Shown here piece after piece: positions 1 to 9,149 of a DNA stretch of 64,000 nucleotides. Under the pieces are notes generated by a model, which was not told where the DNA came from, searched no databases, and saw nothing but the letters and a program-made list of their open reading frames with translations. The stretch comes from UBA4717 sp045536775. Lineage in GTDB: Bacteria; Bacillota; Clostridia; Oscillospirales; CAG-272. Position 1 is the first letter of the stretch; the number at the start of each line of letters is the position of its first letter. The stretch spans positions 31,904 through 95,903 of the forward strand of contig JAZSOD010000085.1 in the NCBI GenBank assembly GCA_045536775.1, given 5' to 3'. A program made the translations under genes and the position numbers.

Positions 1-941
1 TAAAGCCGATGCGTGAAAACGTAATAAGACCGTTGATTCTATGCAGTAAAGACGATATACTCGGTTATTGCGACGAAAACTGCATAGAATATATAACTGA
101 TAGCACTAATATCGACAAAGCGTATACAAGAAACAGAATACGTCACGATCTGATTCCAAGCCTTAAGGGGATAAATCCCTCTCTGCTTGCCGCAATTTCG
201 CGTATGACGGAGAATATCGCGGAGGATGAACTTTTTTTAAGACAATGTGCAAAGAACTTTTTATTAACAAGTTCTGACTCCTGTGGTATCAAACTCCCCG
301 AGTTTAATAATGCTCACGCATCGCTTCAAAGGCACGTAATCTTTGAATTTGTGAAAAATTCAGTGGGTATTTCTCTCGAGGATAAGCATATCAAAGGTAT
401 CATAGAGCTTTGCAGAGCAGCGGCTAAGCACTCGGAGTTTCATTTCACGGGCGAATTCTGTGCGGTGATTGAGGGAGACCGGCTGACATTAAAGAAAAAA
501 GGCGATATAAAGTCTCCAACTTACTGCATTCCTGTAAAATACGGCATAAACGAGATTCCATTCGGCGTAATCGGCAGATACAAGTCTACTGATACTGTAA
601 AAATTTCAGAATTTGAAAATATTTACAAAATATCAACACAGACTTCTATATGTTCTGATAAAATTAAAGGAGCTTTGTTTGCAACGCCCAGACACTCGGG
701 AGATACAGTAAATATAAACAATGTCAACAGAAAGCTCAAGAAATTACTAAACGAGATCGAGCCCGATCTAGAAAAACGCGCTGTTTTGCCGATATTCCGC
801 GATGATGAAGGAATACTGTGGGTACCTGGCGCGCGTTCAAGAACGGAAACATATCCACGGTCAGACAATGAGTCAGAGGTTTTGCTCTACTCATATATTA
901 AGGATAACAAAACAATTTCAACAGGAGACAAAAATGCATAG
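1..941 (+). CDS. tilS: tRNA(Ile)-lysidine synthase TilS, 3' part
   Basis: C-terminal part of the cytosolic enzyme that converts C34 of tRNA-Ile(CAU) to lysidine so that it reads AUA. The reading frame is open from the window edge; the N-terminal PP-loop ATPase domain with its SGGxDS motif lies outside the window. What remains starts just before the family's 'IRPLL'-like segment (VIRPLI), continues through the DSTN-x-RNRIRH region that ends the catalytic domain, and then the TilS substrate-binding and C-terminal domains. Its stop overlaps hpt by 8 bases, and tilS-hpt-ftsH is a common Bacillota gene order, which supports the assignment. Confidence 0.93.
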   Translation, partial: KPMRENVIRPLILCSKDDILGYCDENCIEYITDSTNIDKAYTRNRIRHDLIPSLKGINPSLLAAISRMTENIAEDELFLRQCAKNFLLTSSDSCGIKLPEFNNAHASLQRHVIFEFVKNSVGISLEDKHIKGIIELCRAAAKHSEFHFTGEFCAVIEGDRLTLKKKGDIKSPTYCIPVKYGINEIPFGVIGRYKSTDTVKISEFENIYKISTQTSICSDKIKGALFATPRHSGDTVNINNVNRKLKKLLNEIEPDLEKRAVLPIFRDDEGILWVPGARSRTETYPRSDNESEVLLYSYIKDNKTISTGDKNA

Positions 942-1476
942 CGACATATTAGAGATAATGGTTTCGCAAGACGAGATCAATGAGATAATCAAAAGACTTG
1001 CAGAGCAGATAAGCGAAGATTACAAGGACAAAAAGCTTCTTATGCTTTGCATACTTAAGGGTGCGGTCGTATTTATGGGCGACCTAATGAAAAACATATC
1101 AATTCCGACGGAGATCGATTTTATGAAGGTTTCTTCTTACGGAAGCGGAACAAAATCTACCGGAACAGTAAATATCGTCCTCGATCTTCACCGCAAAGAC
1201 CTGTCCAGTCTTGATATTCTCATAGTAGAAGATATAATTGACAGCGGTCGTACATTATCGTATCTTGTGGATTATCTCAAGCTCAAGGGCGCGCGTAGCG
1301 TTAAAACCTGCACAATGCTTGATAAGCCGTCAAGACGCGAGGTTGATTTCATCCCCGATTATTGCGGCAAAACAGTTCCTGATGAATTCGTAGTGGGTTA
1401 CGGACTTGACTATGATGAATCATACAGAGCTCTTCCATATATCGGAGTGCTCAAACCTGAAATATATACAAAATAA
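934..1476 (+). CDS. hpt: Hypoxanthine phosphoribosyltransferase
   Basis: Purine salvage enzyme joining hypoxanthine or guanine to PRPP. 180 residues from the ATG at 934, the usual family length. The PRPP-binding signature VEDIIDSGRT lies at about residues 98-107, and the KGAVVFMGDL segment at 42-51 is the substrate-side loop. The start was chosen at 934 because AGGAG at 923-927 precedes it at good distance; an in-frame upstream ATG at 802 lies deep inside tilS and lacks family similarity. Overlaps tilS by 8 bases, so the two are probably translationally coupled. Confidence 0.95.
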   Translation: MHSDILEIMVSQDEINEIIKRLAEQISEDYKDKKLLMLCILKGAVVFMGDLMKNISIPTEIDFMKVSSYGSGTKSTGTVNIVLDLHRKDLSSLDILIVEDIIDSGRTLSYLVDYLKLKGARSVKTCTMLDKPSRREVDFIPDYCGKTVPDEFVVGYGLDYDESYRALPYIGVLKPEIYTK

Positions 1477-1504
1477 CATATAAATTTGCGAGGTACCTTT
1501 CTAT

Positions 1505-3505
1505 ATGAAAAACAATATGAAGATATTACTGTTTTACGGAGTTCTTATTGCAGTAATACTTGTCGTTTCAGCTCTCATTCTTTCTGAGCCCGGAACAGAG
1601 CCTCTTGAATACAGCGATATAATACAGCTGTTCAAAAACGAAGAGGTCACTAAATTTCAGATCTCAAATACTGACGAGATCAAAATTTACACTAAAGATA
1701 ACCGCGTTTTAACATACATTCTAAGAGACTACTCCGACTTTATGGATAAGTACGGAGAGCTTATTGATTCACAGGTGGAAAGCGGAATAATTGAAAGCTA
1801 CGACATTGAACCTCCCGTTAATATGCCTTGGTGGTTTATGTTTATTCCATACATCGTAGTAATCCTCTTGTTCGTATTTTTCTGGTTCTTTATGATGAAT
1901 CAGTCGGGAGGACGCGGAAGCAAGATAAATTCTTTCGGTAAGTCAAGAGCCAGAATTATAACCGATGATAAGAACAAGGTTACGTTTAACGACGTTGCCG
2001 GTGCAGACGAAGAAAAGGAAGAGCTTAAAGAAATAGTTGACTTCCTTAAAGATCCACAGAGATTCACAAAGCTTGGCGCTAAGATACCTCACGGTGTACT
2101 TCTTGTCGGCCCGCCCGGCACAGGTAAGACCTTGCTTGCAAAAGCGGTAGCAGGCGAAGCGGGTGTTCCTTTCTTCTCTATTTCCGGTTCAGACTTTGTT
2201 GAAATGTACGTAGGTGTCGGAGCATCAAGGGTACGTGATCTTTTTGACACGGCAAGAAAGCACCCTGCAAGCATTATATTTATTGACGAAATCGACGCAG
2301 TCGGACGTCACAGAGGCGCAGGTCTCGGCGGCGGTCACGATGAGCGTGAGCAGACTCTTAACCAGTTACTTGTTGAAATGGACGGTTTTGGCTCTCACAC
2401 AGGAATAATAGTAATTGCGGCAACGAACCGCCCCGATATACTTGACCCTGCCCTTCTCAGACCCGGTCGATTTGACAGACAAGTTACTGTCGACTATCCG
2501 GATACTCGCGGAAGACACGCAATTCTCAAAGTGCACGCAAAGAACAAACCTCTCGAAGAGGACGTCGACCTTGAGGTCATTGCTAAAACCACCGTTGGAT
2601 TTACAGGAGCCGATCTTGCCAACGTTCTTAACGAAGCTGCCCTCCTTGCAGCAAGACGAGGAAAGCATCTTATCGGTATGAACGATATTGAGGACGCAAC
2701 CATCAAGTGTATGGTAGGGCCTCAGAAGACCGCAAAGGTTATAAGCGAGAAAGAAAAGCGTCTTACAGCATTCCACGAAGCAGGTCATGCGGTGGTTACT
2801 AAATTCGTTCAGCCTGACTTCCCTGTTCACCAGATTTCCATCATCGCAAGTGGCAGAGCAGGTGGATATACACTTTCTCTTCCTGTTGAAGACAGATCGT
2901 ATATGTCCATGTCGGATATGCAGAACGAGATCGTTACCCTTCTCGGCGGACGTGTTGCTGAAGCTATAGTTCTTGGAGATATTTCTACCGGTGCATCTAA
3001 CGATATTCAACGCGCTACAAATATTGCTCGCAATATGGTTACTAAATACGGTATGAGCGATCTTCTTGGACCCATCGTTTACGGTTCTGATCACGGTAAT
3101 GATGAGGTATTCCTCGGACGTGATTTTAGTAATACTAAGAATTATTCAGAATCGACGGCTTCCTCTATTGATAACGAGATAAAACGTATAATTTCGGCTG
3201 CTTACGAAAGAGCTAAAGAAGTTCTCGAGGAGCACAGAGATAAGCTTGACTTTATTGCAGAGTTTCTTATTAAATATGAAACTATGGATGAAGGTCAGTT
3301 TAATGCAGCTATGAACGGAAGCCCCACCTTTGAAGAGCTTGAAGAAATAAAATCCGAAAAGCGGAAGAAGAGTGAACTTGAGAATCTACGCGCTAAAGAA
3401 GCCGCAGAATCTAAAGCAAATAGCGAAAGCAAAGAAACTCCTTCAACGGATAGTTCAGAAGAAGATTCAAACACAGCAAACTCTGACGAAGAAACTGATG
3501 CGTAA
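1505..3505 (+). CDS. ftsH: ATP-dependent zinc metalloprotease FtsH
   Basis: Membrane-anchored AAA+ protease that degrades damaged membrane proteins and regulatory proteins. 666 residues. Two transmembrane segments (about 6-26 and 110-131) flank an extracytoplasmic FtsH_ext domain. The AAA module carries Walker A GPPGTGKT at 202-209, Walker B IIFIDEIDA at 257-265 and the second region of homology with ATNRPDILDPALLRPGRFDR near 306-325. The zinc site HEAGH is at 424-428. The last 45 residues are an acidic and serine-rich tail, probably disordered. Third gene of tilS-hpt-ftsH, ending at a strong terminator. Confidence 0.97.
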   Translation: MKNNMKILLFYGVLIAVILVVSALILSEPGTEPLEYSDIIQLFKNEEVTKFQISNTDEIKIYTKDNRVLTYILRDYSDFMDKYGELIDSQVESGIIESYDIEPPVNMPWWFMFIPYIVVILLFVFFWFFMMNQSGGRGSKINSFGKSRARIITDDKNKVTFNDVAGADEEKEELKEIVDFLKDPQRFTKLGAKIPHGVLLVGPPGTGKTLLAKAVAGEAGVPFFSISGSDFVEMYVGVGASRVRDLFDTARKHPASIIFIDEIDAVGRHRGAGLGGGHDEREQTLNQLLVEMDGFGSHTGIIVIAATNRPDILDPALLRPGRFDRQVTVDYPDTRGRHAILKVHAKNKPLEEDVDLEVIAKTTVGFTGADLANVLNEAALLAARRGKHLIGMNDIEDATIKCMVGPQKTAKVISEKEKRLTAFHEAGHAVVTKFVQPDFPVHQISIIASGRAGGYTLSLPVEDRSYMSMSDMQNEIVTLLGGRVAEAIVLGDISTGASNDIQRATNIARNMVTKYGMSDLLGPIVYGSDHGNDEVFLGRDFSNTKNYSESTASSIDNEIKRIISAAYERAKEVLEEHRDKLDFIAEFLIKYETMDEGQFNAAMNGSPTFEELEEIKSEKRKKSELENLRAKEAAESKANSESKETPSTDSSEEDSNTANSDEETDA

Positions 3506-3512
3506 TAAGGCA

Positions 3513-3551
3513 GGAAAGCCAACTCTTTTTGAATTGGCTTTCCATTTTTTA
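3513..3551 (+). terminator. Rho-independent terminator after ftsH
   Basis: A 10-bp perfect stem (GGAAAGCCAA at 3513-3522 with TTGGCTTTCC at 3534-3543) and an 11-nt loop are followed by a T-run. It starts 8 bases after the ftsH stop codon and should end the tilS-hpt-ftsH transcript. Confidence 0.9.
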
Positions 3552-3572
3552 TTATAAAATAGTTAAAAGTTA

Positions 3573-3600
3573 TTGCAAGAACCGAAATTTGTGTTATAAT
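3573..3600 (+). promoter_or_regulatory. SigA-type promoter for the nrdR leader
   Basis: TTGCAA (3573-3578), a 16-bp spacer and TATAAT (3595-3600). The predicted start near 3607 lies only a few bases before the 5' arm of a long-range stem (3612-3620), so the transcript would begin almost exactly with that structure. Confidence 0.75.
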
Positions 3601-3606
3601 AAAAAT

Positions 3607-3795
3607 GTAATTTTACCTCTTTATAAAATTGAAGTTATGCGTAGCAAACAGAACGTATTAGTCTGAAAAAGATTGGTTGCGATATAGGAACATTTATCGC
3701 TGCTATCTGTCAAATCGGATTTCATACTTCGCTCAGGTTCTGTGACTATTGTGGTCATTTCTACGAAGCTGAGCGCGTATGCAGAGGTAAAGATT
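3607..3795 (+). ncRNA. Candidate structured RNA or nrdR leader
   Basis: About 185 nt between a good promoter and nrdR with no plausible ORF. The ends pair perfectly: TTTACCTCT (3612-3620) with AGAGGTAAA (3783-3791). Inside are CGTAG/CTACG (3640-3644 with 3761-3765), ACAGAAC/GTTCTGT (3648-3654 with 3737-3743) and a hairpin GCGATA/TATCGC (3679-3684 with 3695-3700). The nested long-rod layout and length resemble 6S RNA, but I could not match the conserved 6S core with confidence. No terminator separates it from nrdR, so it may instead be a regulatory 5' UTR. Folding is by eye. Confidence 0.4.
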
Positions 3796-3858
3796 ACAAT
3801 GAATTCGAGCCTTGTTATGAGCACAACGTATAAGGTTATTATCAAGAGGTGATTAAAA

Positions 3859-4314
3859 ATGAAATGCCCAGCTTGTGGCCATATTGAAAGTAAGGTTATT
3901 GACTCACGCGCTTCAGACGAGGGAAAGTCCATAAAAAGACGCCGCGAATGTCTTGCCTGTCAGAAACGTTTCAACACTTATGAGGTTGTTGAAAACATTC
4001 CGCTTATGGTAATAAAGAAAAACGACTCAAGAGAGCCGTTTGACAGAAACAAGGTTATGAACGGTATAATCAGAGCTTGTCAGAAGCGCCCCGTTAGTAT
4101 CGAGCAGATTGAAAAGATTGTGAACGATATTGAAAGTGAGCTTCAAAATTCACTAAACAACGAGGTTCCGACAACAAAGATCGGAGAGCTTATAATGGAC
4201 AAGCTAAAGGATATTGATGCGGTTTCTTACGTAAGGTTTGCGTCCGTTTACAGAGAATTCAAGGATGTAGAAACCTTTATGCGCGAGATAGAAAACATAC
4301 TCCATAACAAATAA
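3859..4314 (+). CDS. nrdR: Transcriptional repressor NrdR
   Basis: Represses ribonucleotide reductase genes in response to dATP/ATP. 151 residues, the normal length. The N-terminal zinc ribbon has Cys3, Cys6, Cys31 and Cys34, with the family's RRRECLACQKRFNTYE segment; an ATP-cone domain follows at about residues 48-138. AAGAGGTGAT just upstream is the ribosome binding site. It is a single gene here, preceded by an unusually long leader and followed by a bidirectional terminator. Confidence 0.96.
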   Translation: MKCPACGHIESKVIDSRASDEGKSIKRRRECLACQKRFNTYEVVENIPLMVIKKNDSREPFDRNKVMNGIIRACQKRPVSIEQIEKIVNDIESELQNSLNNEVPTTKIGELIMDKLKDIDAVSYVRFASVYREFKDVETFMREIENILHNK

Positions 4315-4346
4315 AAAAATCGGTGCCGATTGGCACCGATTTTTTA
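4315..4346. terminator. Bidirectional terminator between nrdR and infB
   Basis: A near-perfect stem, AAAAATCGGTGCC with GGCACCGATTTTT around a GATT loop, lies between the converging stops of nrdR and infB. A-run and T-run on the two sides make it usable from both strands. Confidence 0.93.
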
Positions 4347-6884
4347 TTAAGCTTCAACTTCCTGCATTTCGTATGCTTCGAGTATGTCTCCAACTTTGAT
4401 ATCGTTGAACTTTTCAAGACCGATACCGCATTCGTAGCCCTGTACAACCTCACGGGCATCGTCTTTGAATCTCTTAAGCGAGGATATCTTATCTTCAAAG
4501 ATTACTACACTGTCACGGAGAACTCTGATTTGGGATGTTCTTGTAACCTTACCGTCCTGAACGTAAGAACCTGCAATTGTTCCGACGCCGGGTACGTGAA
4601 TTGTCTGACGCACCTCTGCCTGACCGAGAATGACCTCCTTGAACTTAGGAGCGAGCATACCCTTCATAGCTGCGGTAACCTCGTCGATACACTCATAAAT
4701 GATGCGGTAGGTTCTTATATCAACGCCCTTTTCGGCAGCGGAATCCATTGCAGACTTATCGGGTCTGACGTTAAATCCAACGATAATTGCGTTAGATGCA
4801 TCTGCGAGCATAACGTCGCCTTCGTTAACACCACCGACTGCGCTATGAATAACTTTAACCTTAACCTCTTCATTGGAGAGCTTTTCAAGAGAAGACTTGA
4901 CTGCTTCTGCAGAGCCACCAACGTCTGCTTTGATAATGATATTAAGCTCCTTGACGCCATCGGAGATCTGAGCAAAGAGGTCGTCAAGATTTGCTTTACT
5001 GTTAGCTTTGAAGGCTTCTTCTTTGATCTTGGCCTTTCTCTGCTCTGCAAGCTCTCTTGCCATTCTTTCGTCCTCGACTGCGGCAAACTCATCGCCCGCT
5101 TCAGGAACCTCGGAAAGTCCGATGATCTCAACAGGAACAGAAGGCCCTGCCTTAGTAAGCTTTCTTCCGTTTTCATCCGTCATCGCTCTTACACGTCCTA
5201 CGGAAGTGCCGGCAATTACGATATCACCGCTATTAAGAGTACCGTTCTGAACAAGTACAGTTGCAACAGGTCCGCGTCCCTTGTCGAGCTTTGCTTCGAT
5301 TATAATACCCTTAGCTCGTCTGTTGGGGTTTGCTTTAAGCTCCTTCATTTCAGCGACGAGAAGAACATTTTCAAGAAGATCCTCAATACCCATCTTAGTA
5401 AGTGCGGATACGGGAACGCAAATTACATCGCCGCCCCATTCCTCGGGAACAAGCTCATATTTTGTAAGCTCCTGCTTAACTGCATCGGGATTAGCTGTGT
5501 GCTTATCCATTTTGTTGATAGCAACGATTATTTCAATACCGGCAGCCTTAGCGTGATTGATAGCTTCGATGGTCTGTGGCATAATTCCGTCATCGGCCGC
5601 AACAACAAGTATTGCGATATCGGTAGCCATAGCACCGCGCGCTCTCATAGCTGTAAACGCCGCATGACCGGGTGTATCGAGAAATGTAATATCTTTACCG
5701 TTTATATTGACTCTGTAAGCACCTATGTGCTGTGTAATGCCTCCTGCTTCGCCTGTGGTTACGTTAGTGTGACGGATTGCATCAAGAATAGATGTTTTAC
5801 CGTGGTCAACATGACCCATAACAACCACTACAGGACTGCGTCCAACAAGATTTTCGGGAGCATCCTCTGCTTCGTCGAAAAGTCTTTCCTCAATAGTGAC
5901 TACAATTTCCTTTTCAACCTTTGCACCAAGCTCGTCGGCTACAAGGTACGCGGTTTCATAATCAACGGTCATATTAACGTTAGCCATAACGCCAAGCATC
6001 ATAAGTCTCTTTACAACCTCTGCTGCAGTAACCTTAAGACGTGATGCAAGCTCGGTAACGGTTATTTCGTCCGGAATCTTTACGGTAAGCTGCTGTTTTT
6101 TAGCTTTTTCAAAATTAAGCTTTTTGAGCTTTTCCATCGCAAGACGCTCTTTTTCTTTATCCTTATCTCTGGAATAGCTGTCCTTGCCCTTGCTCTTGAG
6201 TTTCTGCTTTTCAGGGTCAAAATTTTTCTTGCTTCCGTCAACAAAGGTTTCGAGGCGTTCATCATATTTGGAGAGGTCAACGGACGATGTGCGAGTATCA
6301 ACTATTCTCTTTCCTTCAGTCTTCTTTGAGTCATCGGTGATACTTACGCTTCTGTCGATCTTTGCCGTGCTCTTGAAAACGGGCTTATCGTTCTGACGTC
6401 TGTCCGATTTCTGTTCGGGCTTCTTATCACCCTTGTTTATCTGAGCAGCCTTATTAGCGGATTCCTGACGGAATCGTTCAAACTTTTCGATCTTGGACAT
6501 CGGAGCTTCCTTGGAATGAGTAGTTGGCTTCTGAGGCTTTGCAGAAGACTCCTTATTCTCTTTCTTAGGCTCATCCGTCTTCTTTTCCACCTGTACTGCA
6601 GGTGCATCGATCTTTTCTTCAGTCTTCGGCTTTTCTACCTTAACAGGTTCGGGGCGATCAACTATGACGTTACCGTTCATATAGTCATCAATGTTTTCAA
6701 CCTGGTGAGCTGCAGTGATTACATTCATAACGAGATTAAACTCCTGCTCGTTAAGACTGCCGGACTGTGTTTTTCCTGTAATACCAACACTTGATATGAA
6801 GTCGAGAAGCTCCTTGTTTTTAATTTCAAGCTCTTTGGCAAGTACACTTATTTTGTATTTAACTTCTGTTATTGGCATATCCAT
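4347..6884 (-). CDS. infB: Translation initiation factor IF-2
   Basis: GTPase that brings fMet-tRNA to the 30S subunit and promotes subunit joining. 845 residues from the ATG at 6884; a TTG one codon upstream is also possible, but the ATG overlaps the ylxQ stop by one base and is well spaced from a GAAAGTGAGG ribosome binding site. A short N-terminal IF2_N-like segment (about 1-60) is followed by a charged Lys/Glu-rich linker (about 80-260), a second IF2_N segment (about 268-320), the G1 motif GHVDHGKTS at 357-365, and IF-2 domains II to IV. Last gene of the rimP operon. Confidence 0.97.
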   Translation of the reverse strand: MDMPITEVKYKISVLAKELEIKNKELLDFISSVGITGKTQSGSLNEQEFNLVMNVITAAHQVENIDDYMNGNVIVDRPEPVKVEKPKTEEKIDAPAVQVEKKTDEPKKENKESSAKPQKPTTHSKEAPMSKIEKFERFRQESANKAAQINKGDKKPEQKSDRRQNDKPVFKSTAKIDRSVSITDDSKKTEGKRIVDTRTSSVDLSKYDERLETFVDGSKKNFDPEKQKLKSKGKDSYSRDKDKEKERLAMEKLKKLNFEKAKKQQLTVKIPDEITVTELASRLKVTAAEVVKRLMMLGVMANVNMTVDYETAYLVADELGAKVEKEIVVTIEERLFDEAEDAPENLVGRSPVVVVMGHVDHGKTSILDAIRHTNVTTGEAGGITQHIGAYRVNINGKDITFLDTPGHAAFTAMRARGAMATDIAILVVAADDGIMPQTIEAINHAKAAGIEIIVAINKMDKHTANPDAVKQELTKYELVPEEWGGDVICVPVSALTKMGIEDLLENVLLVAEMKELKANPNRRAKGIIIEAKLDKGRGPVATVLVQNGTLNSGDIVIAGTSVGRVRAMTDENGRKLTKAGPSVPVEIIGLSEVPEAGDEFAAVEDERMARELAEQRKAKIKEEAFKANSKANLDDLFAQISDGVKELNIIIKADVGGSAEAVKSSLEKLSNEEVKVKVIHSAVGGVNEGDVMLADASNAIIVGFNVRPDKSAMDSAAEKGVDIRTYRIIYECIDEVTAAMKGMLAPKFKEVILGQAEVRQTIHVPGVGTIAGSYVQDGKVTRTSQIRVLRDSVVIFEDKISSLKRFKDDAREVVQGYECGIGLEKFNDIKVGDILEAYEMQEVEA

Positions 6885-7249
6885 CAAACCTCACTTTCGC
6901 TGTATGTCTCTGAAAACGCCGTTATTACGGCGTCATCGGTAATTGTACGCTGTACCAAATTCATAAAATTTTCATCAATGATGCCAAGCGTCATTATAGG
7001 ACGTTTCTTGCCAACAGACGAGGCAAGCCTTTGAGCGTCTATATCAAGCTCATAAACTGAAATTCCGTTTTCGGCACAACTTCTTTTTACTTTTTTTAGT
7101 GTGTTTTGTGATGCTTCTTTTGAAAGAATAACGAGATATAATCCACCGCTATCGGCAGCCTCCATAGTCAATTCGGTGCCGAAGGTCAGCTTTTTCGCTC
7201 TTGCCGCAAGACCGAGCGAGCTGAGCAAACGGGAATACTTATCATTCAT
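6884..7249 (-). CDS. ylxQ: L7Ae-family ribosomal protein YlxQ
   Basis: Small RNA-binding protein of the L7Ae/L30e/Gadd45 family encoded between ylxR and infB in most Bacillota; its exact role is unsettled. 121 residues from ATG at 7249, which has GAGGTG 9 bases upstream; a GTG four codons earlier (7261) lies inside ylxR and has poorer spacing. GLAARAKKLTFG near the N-terminus is the family's typical opening, and LVILSKEAS.. fits the conserved 'vi.A.DaS' strand. The start overlaps ylxR by 8 bases and the stop overlaps infB by 1, implying coupled translation. Confidence 0.88.
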   Translation of the reverse strand: MNDKYSRLLSSLGLAARAKKLTFGTELTMEAADSGGLYLVILSKEASQNTLKKVKRSCAENGISVYELDIDAQRLASSVGKKRPIMTLGIIDENFMNLVQRTITDDAVITAFSETYSESEV

Positions 7250-7541
7250 CAGACGGTTCACCTCTCTTGATGATATCGGCGAGCTCGTCTATGATCACTT
7301 CGGGAATCGTTATGCTGAGATTAGTCTCAAGACGTTTGGTTTTAACCGCTTTCTTAAAGCAAGAAGGCTCGGGGCAAATATAAACTCCTCTGCCCGATTT
7401 CTTGCCCTTAAAATCAATAGCAACCGTTCCGTCCGGACATCTGACTACTCGGATGAGATCATTTTTGGCTTTTCCGACACCGCATCCGACACAGTGTCTT
7501 TCGGGAACCTTTTTTACAGGTTTATTCTGCATAAGATGCAC
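7242..7541 (-). CDS. ylxR: YlxR/RnpM family RNA-binding protein (DUF448)
   Basis: Small basic protein of the nusA operon; in Bacillus subtilis the homologue has been described as a modulator of RNase P. 99 residues. The RHCVGCG motif near residue 15, the LIRVVR strand and the GRGVYICP segment are hallmarks of DUF448. The GTG at 7541 is preceded by AAGGAG only 4 bases away; an ATG three codons in (7532) has 13 bases spacing, so the start is slightly uncertain. Sits between nusA and ylxQ. Confidence 0.9.
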   Translation of the reverse strand: MHLMQNKPVKKVPERHCVGCGVGKAKNDLIRVVRCPDGTVAIDFKGKKSGRGVYICPEPSCFKKAVKTKRLETNLSITIPEVIIDELADIIKRGEPSDE

Positions 7542-7563
7542 GTTACTCCTTCAAATGTTATCT

Positions 7564-8631
7564 TTAAGCTTCTTCGGATACGTAAGGTACTACGCCGTCG
7601 GCGTTAGTCTTGATATCAATTTTGAATCCCGTAAGTCTTGCCGCAAGTCTGGCATTGAGTCCCTCTTTTCCTATAGCAAGGGAAAGCTGATCTTCATCAA
7701 CTACTGCTCTGCAGGACTTCTCGCCATCGATAATTACCTGCTTAACCGTAGCAGGAGCGAGAGCCTTTGAAATATATTCTGCGGGATCCTCGCTATACTT
7801 GATAATGTCTATCTTTTCGCCCATAAGCTCATCGGTAATGCTGTTGATTCTCATTCTTCTGTTACCGATACAAGCTCCGATCGGATCTACGTTCTCGTCT
7901 CTCGACATAACGGCTATTTTGGTTCTTACTCCCGCCTCACGGGATACACCGCATATGACAACGGTGCCGTTCTGAATCTCGGGAACTTCAAGCTCAAAAA
8001 GTCTTTTAACAAGACCGATATGTGTTCTGGATATTGTAACGAGAGGACCGCGAGCTGCGTTTTCTTTCTTTACTTCCATAATGAAGACCTTTACCTTATC
8101 ACCAACGGCAAACGTCTCTCCGGGAATCTGCTCACTCTTTCTGAGTGTTACGCGGCTTGTTCCGGTGTCAACGATAACATCGCCCGTTTCGAGGTCGATC
8201 TTATCTACCGTTGCAGTAACGATCTCTTCTTTCTTTTCTTCATATTCACGAAGCATCATCGAGCGCTCCGCCTCACGTATACCTTGGATAAGCACTGACT
8301 TAGCCGCCATAGCAGAAAGTCTTCTGAGGCTCTTGGGCTTCATTTCGGTCTGAACAACCCCACCGAGCTTATGTCTCTTACTGAGCGACTTAGCATCGTC
8401 AAGTGAGATCTCGGCGTATTCGTTAGTTACCTCTTCGACAACGGTTCTAAGCTGATAAACCTTTATATCTTCCTTTTCGGGATCGATAATAACCTTAACA
8501 ACCGCCTGACCGTTAAATTCATGCTTATAAGCATTTTCAAGAGCTGCCTGCATTCTCTCTATGATGTACTCCTTAGGAATACCTTTTTCCTGCTCAAACA
8601 GTTCGAGTGCCGCAAAAAATTCTTTGTTCAT
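7564..8631 (-). CDS. nusA: Transcription termination/antitermination factor NusA
   Basis: Binds RNA polymerase and nascent RNA, affecting pausing, termination and rRNA antitermination. 355 residues: NusA N-terminal domain (about 1-125), S1 domain (about 133-200, starting KKEEIVTATVDKID), KH1 and KH2 (about 230-345, with RRMRINSITDEL and LSLAIGKEGLNARLAARLTG). The acidic C-terminal repeats of proteobacterial NusA are absent, as normal in Bacillota. AAAGGAAGG upstream is the ribosome binding site. Lies between rimP and ylxR. Confidence 0.97.
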   Translation of the reverse strand: MNKEFFAALELFEQEKGIPKEYIIERMQAALENAYKHEFNGQAVVKVIIDPEKEDIKVYQLRTVVEEVTNEYAEISLDDAKSLSKRHKLGGVVQTEMKPKSLRRLSAMAAKSVLIQGIREAERSMMLREYEEKKEEIVTATVDKIDLETGDVIVDTGTSRVTLRKSEQIPGETFAVGDKVKVFIMEVKKENAARGPLVTISRTHIGLVKRLFELEVPEIQNGTVVICGVSREAGVRTKIAVMSRDENVDPIGACIGNRRMRINSITDELMGEKIDIIKYSEDPAEYISKALAPATVKQVIIDGEKSCRAVVDEDQLSLAIGKEGLNARLAARLTGFKIDIKTNADGVVPYVSEEA

Positions 8632-8647
8632 TTTCGCATTCCTTCCT

Positions 8648-9130
8648 TTAATCCTTTATATCGTCAAAATTAAAAACAGTATTGATTTTGGACACCTTAT
8701 CACGAGGCAAGACAATCTCTCCGGTTGGATCGTTTAACTTGATTTCGGCGTCGTTGTAGCCTAAAAGTGCACCTATATATGATTTAGACCCGTTTATCGG
8801 AGCGTAAAGCTTAGCTTCGACCTCGGCACCTATAAATTCATCAAGATGCCAGTCATACTTTAATTCTCTTTCGATCCCCGGTGATGAGACTTCGAGGTGA
8901 TAGGAATCTTCTATCGGGTCCGCCTCGTCGAGAATCGGATCAATAGCGCGATGCACCGTCTCGCAATCGTCAATGGTGATTCCCTCTTCCCTGTCGATAG
9001 TGATTCTGAGATAATACTCAGACCCCTCTTTTACGTACTCAACGTCCCAAAGATCATAATCAAGCGCTGATACTGTTGGTCCGATAAGGTCTGCAACCGC
9101 AGACGCAATATTCTTAGAAGCTTTTTTCAT
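8648..9130 (-). CDS. rimP: Ribosome maturation factor RimP
   Basis: Needed for 30S subunit maturation, acting before S12 joining. 160 residues from ATG at 9130, which has AGAGG five bases upstream; an open extension to 9178 would run through a leader hairpin and lacks family similarity. DLWDVEYVKEGSEYYLRITID and the YHLEVSSPGIER segment are family signatures, with an SH3-like C-terminal domain after about residue 95. First gene of rimP-nusA-ylxR-ylxQ-infB. Confidence 0.95.
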   Translation of the reverse strand: MKKASKNIASAVADLIGPTVSALDYDLWDVEYVKEGSEYYLRITIDREEGITIDDCETVHRAIDPILDEADPIEDSYHLEVSSPGIERELKYDWHLDEFIGAEVEAKLYAPINGSKSYIGALLGYNDAEIKLNDPTGEIVLPRDKVSKINTVFNFDDIKD

Positions 9131-9149
9131 AAATCCTCTTTCCGAAAAG

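Noticed and set aside
2366..3094. Minus-strand ORF of 242 codons in ftsH
   Set aside because: Antisense to the AAA/protease core of ftsH, no initiation signal, unlikely composition.
4323..6044. Long plus-strand ORF (573 codons) inside the infB region
   Set aside because: It is antisense to the conserved GTPase and C-terminal domains of infB, has no ribosome binding site, and its Cys/Asn-rich translation matches no family; it is a shadow of codon bias.
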